DNA of 64,000 bases from Phycisphaerales bacterium (GTDB taxonomy: Bacteria; Planctomycetota; Phycisphaerae; Tepidisphaerales; Tepidisphaeraceae). Below the pieces are notes generated by a model. It was not told where the DNA came from, ran no database searches, and was given only the letters and a program-made list of their open reading frames with translations. Made by a program: the position numbers and the translations under genes. Positions 26,026-32,968 of the stretch are shown one piece after another (the stretch's first letter is position 1; each line of letters opens with the position of its first letter). The stretch covers positions 22,767 to 86,766 of the forward strand of contig JADLBV010000022.1 in assembly GCA_020847545.1 (NCBI GenBank). Direction: 5' to 3'.

Positions 26026-26346
26026 TTATTGCTGCAAATCCAAACTCTTGCCCGCGTATTGGGCGCTGTCCACGATCCCGACGATGACCGCGTCGGCCGG
26101 CAGATTTTTCGTCTGCTCGGTCATGCGGGCGCTGCTCCCCTGCACCACCAGCACCAACTGCCCCTCGCCGCACCCCACCGCGTCAATCGCCACGATAGCG
26201 CGGTTGGTATGGCCCAGGGAGGCCGGCTGATTGGTCGACTGGTCGTATTTGACGTTCAGCGGCTCGACGACAAACAGCTTTTGGCCGTTAAGCGTCTTGT
26301 CCTTCTGTGTCGCCACGACATGGCCGGTCACTTTCGCCAGAAACAT
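26026..26346 (-). CDS. BMC-P shell vertex protein (EutN/CcmL family)
   Basis: The 106-residue protein begins MFLAKVTGHVVATQKDKTLNG and contains AIDAVGCGEGQLVLVVQGSSAR, the diagnostic EutN loop. It is the longest of the three BMC-P proteins and ends with a basic/Gln tail. The three paralogues could form mixed vertices or serve different shell sizes, which the sequence cannot decide. Confidence 0.93.
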   Translation of the reverse strand: MFLAKVTGHVVATQKDKTLNGQKLFVVEPLNVKYDQSTNQPASLGHTNRAIVAIDAVGCGEGQLVLVVQGSSARMTEQTKNLPADAVIVGIVDSAQYAGKSLDLQQ

Positions 26347-26370
26347 GGTTGCGCTCCGTCGGCGAAAACA

Positions 26371-26640
26371 TCAACCCATCTTCGAGACATCGTTGTGCGG
26401 GCGCGCGATGACATGCACCGACACCACCTCGCCCACGCGGCCGGCCGCCTCGGCGCCGGCATCCACCGCCGCCCGCACCGCCGCCACATCGCCCCGCAGC
26501 GTGATCGCCACCAGGCCGCTGCCGACCTTGTGCTGTTCGACGAAGGAGACATTCGCGGCCTTCAATGCCGCATCACACGCCTCCACCGCCGCCACGATGC
26601 CCTTGGTCTCGATCAATCCGATTGCTTCACCATTTGCCAT
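26371..26640 (-). CDS. BMC-H hexameric shell protein
   Basis: The 89-residue single-BMC-domain protein has the family core: [13 protein letters not shown], a [11 protein letters not shown] helix, and [34 protein letters not shown] hexamers tile the shell facets, with a central pore. The DNA shares a 39-bp identical block with the other two BMC-H genes. It is between ackA and a BMC-P gene in the operon. Confidence 0.95.
   Translation of the reverse strand: MANGEAIGLIETKGIVAAVEACDAALKAANVSFVEQHKVGSGLVAITLRGDVAAVRAAVDAGAEAAGRVGEVVSVHVIARPHNDVSKMG
26435..26473. repeat. 39-bp block identical in the three BMC-H genes, copy 1
   Basis: This segment encodes the conserved DAGAEAAGR helix. The same 39 bases occur at 27938-27976 and 28298-28336, including third codon positions, as expected from recent duplication or gene conversion. 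Confidence 0.8.
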
Positions 26641-26670
26641 GATTGCTCCTTTGCACTTGTTGGTTTGTTG

Positions 26671-27786
26671 TCAATTGGCCGTCAAAACCGCCTCGGTCAG
26701 ACGGGCCACAATCAATTCTTCATTGGTCGGCACGATCCATATTTCCGTGCCGCTCTCGACCTTGCTGATTTTCGTTTCCTTGCCGCGAACCTGATTTTTC
26801 TGCAAATCCAGCTCGATACCGGCCCATTGCATGTTCCGGCAAACCGCCTCGCGGATGCCGCCGCCGTTCTCGCCGATGCCGCCGGTGAAGACCAGCACAT
26901 CGCATCCCCCCAGCACCACCAGGTACGCCCCGACAAAATGGCGGATCGACTCGACAAACGCATCGATCGCCAACTTCGCCTGTTCGTTGCCTTCGTGGGC
27001 CGCCTTTTCAATGTCCCGCATGTCGGCCGAGACACCGCTGAGACCCAGCATTCCACCTTCCTTGGACAACCGGCGAAAAATCTCATCCAGACTCACGCCG
27101 TGGCTCATCAGCGTACGGATCGCGAAGGCGTCAAAATCGCCCACGCGGTTGTTGTGCGGAACGCCAGACTGCGCCGTCATCCCAAACGAATTGGCGACGC
27201 TTTTGCCATTCTCGATGGCGTTGATCGAACACGATCCGCCCAGGTGGCAACTGATGATCCGCCGGCTGTTTTCTTTTCCGACGATCTCCGGCACGCGGGT
27301 CGCGATGTACCGATGGGATGCGCCGTGAAAACCGTATCGCCGGATGCCCAGCTTCTCGGTCCATTCGTGCGGAATCGCATACACCTGCCTGGCCAACGGG
27401 ATCGTCTGGTGATACGCGGTTTCAAAACAGGCCACCTGCGGCACCTTCGGCAGCTTGTCCCGCAACGCCCGCATCGCCGCGACATACGGCGGGTTGTGCG
27501 CCGGCGCCGCATCCGAAAAACGCTCCTGAATCGCCAGCACCTCATCGGTCACGCGCACCGCGCCGCTGATCGGCCCACCATGCACCGCCTTGAACCCGAT
27601 CGCATCGGGTGTTCGCTTCAGTTCCTTGAGGATCACATCGATCACGTCGCCATGCGTCTTATACGCCGATCCCGCCTGACCAATGCGCTCATACGCGCCA
27701 CGGGCGATTTCCTGCCCGTTTTGCTCCATGTCCAGCAACCTGAACTTGAAGCTGGTGCTGCCGAGATTGGCGACAAGTATCTGCAT
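26671..27786 (-). CDS. ackA: Acetate (acyl) kinase of the microcompartment operon
   Basis: The enzyme would transfer phosphate from lactyl- (or acetyl-) phosphate to ADP, yielding ATP. I start at ATG 27786 (MQILVANLGSTSFKFRLLDM); the upstream GTG is less likely. ASKHA-kinase features are visible: the N-terminal NLGSTSFKF phosphate loop, CFETAYHQTIPL with the active-site region, RRYGFHGASHRYI, ISCHLGGSCSINAI and VFTGGIGENG. The 371 residues are slightly shorter than typical AckA (about 400). It lies between two BMC-H genes. It shows no encapsulation peptide and could act outside the shell. Confidence 0.92.
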   Translation of the reverse strand: MQILVANLGSTSFKFRLLDMEQNGQEIARGAYERIGQAGSAYKTHGDVIDVILKELKRTPDAIGFKAVHGGPISGAVRVTDEVLAIQERFSDAAPAHNPPYVAAMRALRDKLPKVPQVACFETAYHQTIPLARQVYAIPHEWTEKLGIRRYGFHGASHRYIATRVPEIVGKENSRRIISCHLGGSCSINAIENGKSVANSFGMTAQSGVPHNNRVGDFDAFAIRTLMSHGVSLDEIFRRLSKEGGMLGLSGVSADMRDIEKAAHEGNEQAKLAIDAFVESIRHFVGAYLVVLGGCDVLVFTGGIGENGGGIREAVCRNMQWAGIELDLQKNQVRGKETKISKVESGTEIWIVPTNEELIVARLTEAVLTAN

Positions 27787-27846
27787 TGGCGGCCTGCCGA
27801 TGTCTTCCACAGTCTCACCGGAGTCTTAACAACGCCGGTGCGAACC

Positions 27847-28158
27847 CTACAGCGAGCTTCCACCCGCGCCGGCACCGAATCCGGCCAGCAAATCACCATG
27901 CGGCCGCGCGATCACATGCGAAGCCACCAGTTCGCCCACGCGGCCGGCCGCCTCGGCGCCGGCATCCACCGCCGCCTTCACGCTCCCCACGTCGCCGCGA
28001 ACGATGGTCGTCACAAAGGCTCCGCCGATCTGGATCGTCTTCACGATCTCCACATTGGCCGCCTTCACCATCGCATCGGTCGCCTCAACCAATCCCACCC
28101 AACCCTTGGTCTCGATCAACCCCAACGCGCTGCCCGATGATCCATTGCTATCTGCCAT
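27847..28158 (-). CDS. BMC-H hexameric shell protein with C-terminal extension
   Basis: The BMC domain spans about residues 8-90 ([28 protein letters not shown] and [22 protein letters not shown]), followed by a Gly/Ala-rich extension [11 protein letters not shown]. The extension probably faces solvent. It is one of three BMC-H paralogues and resembles the other two closely. Confidence 0.95.
   Translation of the reverse strand: MADSNGSSGSALGLIETKGWVGLVEATDAMVKAANVEIVKTIQIGGAFVTTIVRGDVGSVKAAVDAGAEAAGRVGELVASHVIARPHGDLLAGFGAGAGGSSL
27938..27976. repeat. 39-bp BMC-H block, copy 2
   Basis: This is identical to 26435-26473 and 28298-28336. Confidence 0.8.
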
Positions 28159-28191
28159 GACTTGTTCCTTTGTTTTTGTGTGGTTCGATTT

Positions 28192-28503
28192 TTACTTCTT
28201 CACGGCCGCAACCGCCGCCGCACCCTTCTTCTTGGGCATCATTCCGCCCAATTCATCGTGCGGACGCGCGATCACATGCACGCTGACCACCGTCCCGACG
28301 CGGCCGGCCGCCTCGGCGCCGGCATCCACCGCCGCCTTCACCGCCGCCACGTCACCCTTCACAAACGCCGTGACCATGCCGCTGCCGGCCTTGTCCCAGC
28401 CCATCATTTCCACGTTCGCCGCCTTCAGCATCGCGTCGGTCCCTTCCATCAAGGCGACCAGCCCTTTGCATTCCAGCAGTCCCAATGCTTCTCCGTTGGC
28501 CAT
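28192..28503 (-). CDS. BMC-H hexameric shell protein with Lys/Ala-rich tail
   Basis: The BMC domain (residues 1-88) reads ALGLLECKGLVALMEGTDAMLKAANVEM and [23 protein letters not shown] basic tail PKKKGAAAVAAVKK follows. The Cys in ECKG replaces the Thr of the other two. It is the second gene of the operon, after pduL, and likely the most abundant facet protein, although abundance is inferred only from position. Confidence 0.95.
   Translation of the reverse strand: MANGEALGLLECKGLVALMEGTDAMLKAANVEMMGWDKAGSGMVTAFVKGDVAAVKAAVDAGAEAAGRVGTVVSVHVIARPHDELGGMMPKKKGAAAVAAVKK
28298..28336. repeat. 39-bp BMC-H block, copy 3
   Basis: This is identical to 26435-26473 and 27938-27976. Confidence 0.8.
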
Positions 28504-28549
28504 AAACCTTTCCTTTCAATTGCCAGGAGGCAACCGCCTCCGGCGAAAA

Positions 28550-29293
28550 TTACTTCACCAGTTCCATATGCGTCGCCGACTCCAGGTCGCACGCATTACC
28601 TTCATCCGTATCTATATGCACTTCCAGCACCACCTTCGGGTGATACCGCACTCTCAGATTGTCAAACGTCACCCCACACGGCCCGTCAATCCGCAGCTTC
28701 ATGTGATCCCCATCCTTGACGCCATAATACGCCATGTCCTCGGTGGACATGTGAACATGCCTCGCCGCGCGAATCACACCCTTGCTGAGCGTCAAAGCCC
28801 CCTTTGGCCCCAAAACCGTACAGCCGGCCGTCCCTTCGATCTCCCCGCTGGTCCGCAACGGCAGATCAAGCCCCAGATACACCCCATCCGTATAGCTCAA
28901 TTCAATCTGAGTGATGTTTCGCGTCGGCCCCAGAATGCGCACGTTGGGAATGATCCGCTGCCGCGGCCCGATGACCGTCACCAACTGTTCTGAAGCGAAT
29001 TCCCCCTGCTGATACAGATCCTTCATCTTCGTCAGCTTCGACCCCGCCCCAAACAAAATCTCCACCGCTTCCGGCGTCACATGCATGTGCCGAGCCGACA
29101 CATTCACCACCAAAGGATGCGGCGGCCCCTTCGACTCGCTCAGGGCAGGCCCGCCCGCCTGCTGATAACTGGCGCGCTGTTCCCGAACCGCCGGCGGATT
29201 GATCTGACCCCGCAAACGCTGGGTCAAAACCTCTCGAACCAGCGCCTCAACTTCCTTGCGCTCCACCCGTTTAACAGCCGCTTCTGCAACCAT
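28550..29293 (-). CDS. pduL: PduL-type phosphotransacylase with N-terminal encapsulation peptide
   Basis: PduL converts acyl-CoA to acyl-phosphate and recycles CoA inside the shell. Residues 8-28 (VERKEVEALVREVLTQRLRG) form an amphipathic helix of encapsulation type, followed by a variable linker. The two PduL domains contain the zinc-site histidines in SARHMHVTPEA and RAARHVHMSTED. The 247-residue length fits. It is the first gene of the microcompartment operon and directly follows the promoter and palindrome at 29296-29329, with no room for a normal 5' leader. Confidence 0.95.
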   Translation of the reverse strand: MVAEAAVKRVERKEVEALVREVLTQRLRGQINPPAVREQRASYQQAGGPALSESKGPPHPLVVNVSARHMHVTPEAVEILFGAGSKLTKMKDLYQQGEFASEQLVTVIGPRQRIIPNVRILGPTRNITQIELSYTDGVYLGLDLPLRTSGEIEGTAGCTVLGPKGALTLSKGVIRAARHVHMSTEDMAYYGVKDGDHMKLRIDGPCGVTFDNLRVRYHPKVVLEVHIDTDEGNACDLESATHMELVK

Positions 29294-29295
29294 GA

Positions 29296-29315
29296 AAGAT
29301 ATTATTCAATATCTT
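29296..29315. promoter_or_regulatory. Candidate DeoR operator before the microcompartment operon
   Basis: AAGATATT-ATTC-AATATCTT is a perfect inverted repeat with 8-bp arms, two bases from the pduL ATG and covering the -10 box. A repressor bound here would block initiation. The operon encodes its own DeoR regulator. Confidence 0.55.
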
Positions 29316-29329
29316 CCAAAACTTGTCAA
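29301..29329 (-). promoter_or_regulatory. Sigma-70-like promoter of the microcompartment operon
   Basis: The minus strand shows consensus TTGACA (29324-29329), a 17-bp spacer and AATAAT (29301-29306, five of six matches). The predicted start is one base before the pduL ATG. Confidence 0.65.
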
Positions 29330-29404
29330 ATAGAATACGAGATAATCACAAGCTACTGATATAGCAGGAGTTACAGTGGTAATTATTGGCAATTCATGAA
29401 ATTT

Positions 29405-29770
29405 TTAATTGCCACCACAGTATTCACACGACGATGAGCAAGTCTCATGGACAATCACCTTGCTCAATTGTGGCAACAACGGTTTGACCCCATCCCAAAT
29501 CCATTTGGCGAGGTTTTCACTGGTGGGGTTCGACAACCCTTCGATTTCATTCAGATAATAATGATCCAGCCGTTTCACCAGCGGCTCAACCACCTTTGAG
29601 ATGTCCCCATAGTCGATCAAATACCCGCTGGCCGGATCAACCTCCCCTTCCACCACCACGTCAAACCGAAACGAATGCCCATGCAATCGACGACATTTAT
29701 GTCCCGGCGGAAACGTCGGTAGATCGTGGGCGGCCTCAAAATGAAATGTCTTGCTCAAACGGACGCGCAT
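29405..29770 (-). CDS. queD: 6-carboxy-5,6,7,8-tetrahydropterin synthase
   Basis: QueD converts dihydroneopterin triphosphate to carboxytetrahydropterin in queuosine precursor synthesis. The 121-residue protein has zinc-ligand histidines H15, H30 and H32 and the catalytic Cys26 in HKCRRLHGHS, the DYGDIS segment near residue 54 and HHYYLN-like LDHYYLNE near 70, and ends with a Cys-containing SSCEYCG. No other queuosine synthesis gene is adjacent, but gluQ, which glutamylates queuosine in tRNA-Asp, is at 7.6 kb. Identification secure. Confidence 0.95.
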   Translation of the reverse strand: MRVRLSKTFHFEAAHDLPTFPPGHKCRRLHGHSFRFDVVVEGEVDPASGYLIDYGDISKVVEPLVKRLDHYYLNEIEGLSNPTSENLAKWIWDGVKPLLPQLSKVIVHETCSSSCEYCGGN

Positions 29771-29794
29771 GCCAATACCAATTAAAGGTTTGAC

Positions 29795-29822
29795 ATTCTA
29801 CGCATCCTCCACCCCCTGTCGA
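29795..29822 (-). promoter_or_regulatory. Candidate promoter for queD
   Basis: TCGACA and TAGAAT are separated by 16 bp on the minus strand, with a predicted leader of about 18 bases. Confidence 0.4.
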
Positions 29823-29855
29823 TGCCACAGATGCACCGATTTCGCGTTTTGCGTC

Positions 29856-30245
29856 CTACGCCGCCTCTTCCATCGCACCCGGCTCAACCGCCCCCGTCCA
29901 CATCGATTCAAAGATCGCCCCCATGGCGTTCAAATCCTCATTGACCTTGCGCCAATACTTCACCACGCACAGAATTCGCACTGTCTGCTCATCCTGCGTC
30001 TTCAATTCCAGGATAAATTTCTGGTTATTTTCCAGCAACCGATATTGCAGGATGCAAACACCCATCACCGAGATGTCGCGCACCCCCACCGGCATCGACG
30101 GCTCGATCTTCTCCCCCTTCATGGGGTAGATGACCACATCCGAACAACCATTGATGCGCGGCCTGCGCCGCCGCTCATCGTGCGGTTGTTCCTGGCCTCG
30201 TGTTTCCCCCATGATCCGCTTGAATAGATCCGAAGAGAGTTCCAT
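29856..30245 (-). CDS. PilZ-domain protein
   Basis: The 129-residue protein carries the two c-di-GMP-binding signatures of PilZ domains: an Arg-rich RRRRPRI segment near residues 25-31 (RxxxR) and VRDISVMGVCI near residue 55 (D/NxSxxG). It lacks fused domains, so it probably acts as a stand-alone c-di-GMP receptor. A GGDEF protein is encoded at 4-5.4 kb. It is divergent from the STAS/GspE-like pair. The domain is recognised with good confidence; the target is unknown. Confidence 0.8.
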   Translation of the reverse strand: MELSSDLFKRIMGETRGQEQPHDERRRRPRINGCSDVVIYPMKGEKIEPSMPVGVRDISVMGVCILQYRLLENNQKFILELKTQDEQTVRILCVVKYWRKVNEDLNAMGAIFESMWTGAVEPGAMEEAA

Positions 30246-30456
30246 CTGCCAAATTTTCCTTGCCCGGCGTATCGATTACTTTCAGTCCACGACATGTTTC
30301 TGTGGACCAATTGTGTTGGGTCTACTATATAAATCGGGCCACTCCATACCCCATCTTGAGCAATTTTCTTGAACTATTGCTAGAATGCGCCGCTATATTA
30401 AACGTCACCGTACATACAACCGATAGACCTTCTAACCTTCACCTGAGGTCGCCCAC

Positions 30457-30819
30457 ATGAAACTCAGCCTCCTTTCCATCGATCCGGGCGGGTTTATCCG
30501 CCTGGCCAATGAAGGAAACATCATCTCCACCGATTTCACCGCCGAGGGGAAAAACCCCTTTGAAGCCCTGCTCGGGGCCAACTGGGCCACCCATCGCGTA
30601 TTACTGGACCTGGACAAGACCGCCTTCATCGACTCGGCCGCCATCGGGTGGCTGATCGACAGCCATAAATCGTTCAAATCCGCCGGCGGACGGCTGGTGG
30701 TCCACTCGATTCGCCCCAAGGTACGCCAGGTGCTCGACCTGCTCAAAATCGGCCGCGTCGTTGCGCTGGCCGACGATGAATCTTCCGCCAAGGCGCTGTT
30801 GCAAGGAGCCGCCCAATGA
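30457..30819 (+). CDS. STAS-domain protein (anti-sigma-factor-antagonist-like)
   Basis: The 120-residue protein has the STAS fold pattern: VLLDLDKTAFIDSAAIGWLIDSHKSFKSAGGRLVVHSIRPKVRQVLDLLKI, with the phospho-acceptor Ser in the DSAAIG loop (about residue 60). STAS proteins act as switches through phosphorylation. The gene overlaps the downstream GspE-like ATPase gene (ATGA), so the two are coupled and may work together, for example in gliding, pili or secretion control. That link is inferred from the overlap. Confidence 0.85.
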   Translation: MKLSLLSIDPGGFIRLANEGNIISTDFTAEGKNPFEALLGANWATHRVLLDLDKTAFIDSAAIGWLIDSHKSFKSAGGRLVVHSIRPKVRQVLDLLKIGRVVALADDESSAKALLQGAAQ

Positions 30820-32060
30820 CCACCGCTACCACTGAATCGACAACTCCTACTCCCACCTTTGATGTCAGCAAGCTGACGGTGGAGCACGCCGTCGCGAAGC
30901 TGATCGACCACGCCAACACCCTCTCGGCCAGCGATCTGTTCATCGCCGCCGATGAAGACCGCACGGTCATTTCGGTGCGCGCCCTGGGACTGGTCCGCCC
31001 CATCAGCATTACAACCGCTGAACTGGGCCGTCGCTATGTCGCCCATTTGAAGGCTCACGCCGGCATGGAAGTGTCCGAAAAGCGACGACCGCTCGATGGA
31101 CGCTGGATTTATCGCGATTCAGATCAGGAAGCCACCGACCTGCGCATCAACATCATCCCCACCGTGCATGGTGAGGATGTCGCCATTCGACTACTGCCTC
31201 GATTGCGAAATCTTTACAATCTTGAAAGCGTCGGCCTGACCAATGAACAATTCAATCTGGTCAGCGGCATGGTGGACAGCCTCGGCGGGCTGGTGCTGAT
31301 CACCGGCCCCACCGGATCGGGCAAAACCTCAACACTCTACGCCTGTTTGCAGCGGCTCAATGACGGCCAGCGCAAGATCAACACCATCGAAGACCCGGTC
31401 GAATACACCTTGCCTGGCCTGCGCCAATCACAGGTCAATCCGGTCATCGAGCTGGGTTTCGCACAATTGTTGCGCAGCGTGCTTCGCCAAAGCCCCGATG
31501 TCATCATGATCGGCGAAATCCGCGACGCCGAAACCGCCGCCACCGCCGTCCATGCCGCCAATTCCGGCCAACTTGTCCTGGCAACCCTCCACTCCGGACA
31601 GGCCGCCGGCGCGATCCAATCGATGCGCAGCCTCGGAGTCCATTCGCATTTTCTGGCCACCTCCCTGCGCGGTGTCGTTGCCCAGCGATTGGCCCGCACC
31701 CTCTGCCCCAAATGCAAAACCTCCTTTGAACTCGATGAAGCATTGGAAACCTTCGATGAAGTCAAAGGTTGGCTAAAAGGGGATGAAGGCAAACGCCTCT
31801 ACGCCCCTGGTCACTGCGAAACCTGCAATCAGGTCGGCTACGCAGGCCGAACAGGCATCTTTGAAGTCATCAACGTCACCACCCCAATCCGCAATCTGAT
31901 CTCGGATGGCAAACCAACCGCTGATATCCGCAATCAGGCGATCAGCGAAAAAATGCTCACCCTCCGCCAGGCCGCGCTCCTCAAAGTCGCCCGCGGCGAA
32001 ACCAGTACCGAGGAAATCTTCCGCGTCATCCCCTCCGAACACCTGATGTTGGAGGATTAA
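30816..32060 (+). CDS. GspE/PilB-type secretion or pilus ATPase
   Basis: The 414-residue protein contains the core of type II secretion/type IV pilus ATPases: Walker A GPTGSGKTS near residue 168, an IEDPVEY Asp box, QSQVNP, a Walker B-like VIMIGEIRD, the HAANSGQLVLATLHS His box and a CPKC...CETC zinc motif. It lacks most of the N-terminal MshEN region of GspE or PilB, so it is shorter than typical (about 560). It is translationally coupled to the STAS gene. Prepilin-like proteins are encoded at 56-57 kb. Assembly versus retraction cannot be decided, although the zinc motif favours the assembly type. Confidence 0.9.
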   Translation: MTTATTESTTPTPTFDVSKLTVEHAVAKLIDHANTLSASDLFIAADEDRTVISVRALGLVRPISITTAELGRRYVAHLKAHAGMEVSEKRRPLDGRWIYRDSDQEATDLRINIIPTVHGEDVAIRLLPRLRNLYNLESVGLTNEQFNLVSGMVDSLGGLVLITGPTGSGKTSTLYACLQRLNDGQRKINTIEDPVEYTLPGLRQSQVNPVIELGFAQLLRSVLRQSPDVIMIGEIRDAETAATAVHAANSGQLVLATLHSGQAAGAIQSMRSLGVHSHFLATSLRGVVAQRLARTLCPKCKTSFELDEALETFDEVKGWLKGDEGKRLYAPGHCETCNQVGYAGRTGIFEVINVTTPIRNLISDGKPTADIRNQAISEKMLTLRQAALLKVARGETSTEEIFRVIPSEHLMLED

Positions 32061-32102
32061 GGGCTATCTCTATATATTGGCGGCCATTGTGAGGACTCCG
32101 CC

Positions 32103-32615
32103 ATGACCCCCCAACAAATGATCCCCCTCATCCAGGATCGCTTCGGCCCCGCGATCCTGGCGACATTCCCCAATGACAAACACCCCCGTTTCCATATCGA
32201 TGCCAAAGACTGGCGCGACATCGCCCAATATCTGACCGGCGAACCATTGCGGCTCAACTGGCTGCAATCCCTCACCGGCGTGGATTACGTCGCGGACGAT
32301 AAACTCTGTGTAGTCTATGACTTATTCAGCTTCGATCTAAAACACATGCTGGCGATCAAGGTCTTTTGCGCCCGCACCAACCCGCACATCCCAAGCGTTT
32401 GCGACCTGTGGCCCGCCGCCAATTGGCAGGAACGCGAGGCGTTCGACCTGCTGGGCATCATCTTCGACAACCATCCCGACCTGAGACGAATCCTGTGCGC
32501 CGACGACTGGGTTGGCCACCCCCTCCGCAAAGATTACATCTTCCCCCGCGAATACCACGGCATCCCCGGCAGCGTCGAACTGGACTGGCAACAACAACCC
32601 GACTACCCCAAGTGA
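32103..32615 (+). CDS. nuoC: NADH-quinone oxidoreductase subunit C
   Basis: NuoC forms part of the peripheral arm of complex I. The 170-residue protein has the family C-terminal pattern NWQEREAFDLLGIIFDNHPDLRRILCADDWVGHPLRKDY. It stands alone here: no nuoB, nuoD or other complex I gene lies nearby, in contrast with the usual nuoA-N order. It could be a dispersed subunit of a complete complex or a remnant of a rearrangement. The gene call is secure. Confidence 0.93.
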   Translation: MTPQQMIPLIQDRFGPAILATFPNDKHPRFHIDAKDWRDIAQYLTGEPLRLNWLQSLTGVDYVADDKLCVVYDLFSFDLKHMLAIKVFCARTNPHIPSVCDLWPAANWQEREAFDLLGIIFDNHPDLRRILCADDWVGHPLRKDYIFPREYHGIPGSVELDWQQQPDYPK

Positions 32616-32968
32616 CCCTTCCCACAACAACAATTTGATAAAAAAACGGGGCCTGAGGGTGAGTCAGGCCCCTAGGCCCGCGCTTGGTCGGGGTGTCGCG
32701 CGGACCGTTAATCTGATGTTTTCAACTTGGGAATTCAATCCGACATCGCTGTCGTCACCCTTATTTCTCCAAGTAGTCTATCGGCGTGTGCGCCACTCCA
32801 TATTTACTCGAAAATTAGTGGCAGACAAGAGTTAAGCGCAATGTGTATCTTCAAACAGACACCGATGCACAATTATAACGCAAATATGAATTAAATATTG
32901 TACGGGACGTGAAATAATTTTTTATTTACAGCCGTATCAAATTTTTGCTTTTCCGTTCTGGAGATAGA
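32616..32968. other. Intergenic region (353 bp) between convergent genes
   Basis: Apart from the hairpin at 32641-32672, this gap is AT-rich (notably 32870-32950) and shows no open frame with coding features. No tRNA-like structure was found. It separates nuoC from the end of the corrinoid activation gene. Confidence 0.6.
32641..32672 (-). terminator. Intrinsic terminator, minus direction
   Basis: A 9-bp stem (GGGGCCTGA with TCAGGCCCC, 7-nt loop) is followed on the minus strand by CGTTTTTT. It could end the transcript of the corrinoid-activation gene about 300 bp upstream; as a simple hairpin it may also serve nuoC. Confidence 0.7.

Noticed and set aside
25987..28140. Long plus-strand open frame (717 codons) opposite the microcompartment genes
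   Set aside because: It is antisense to BMC-P, BMC-H, ackA and BMC-H genes that have clear family motifs. Its Arg/His-rich product has no domain, as expected for a shadow frame in G+C-rich DNA.
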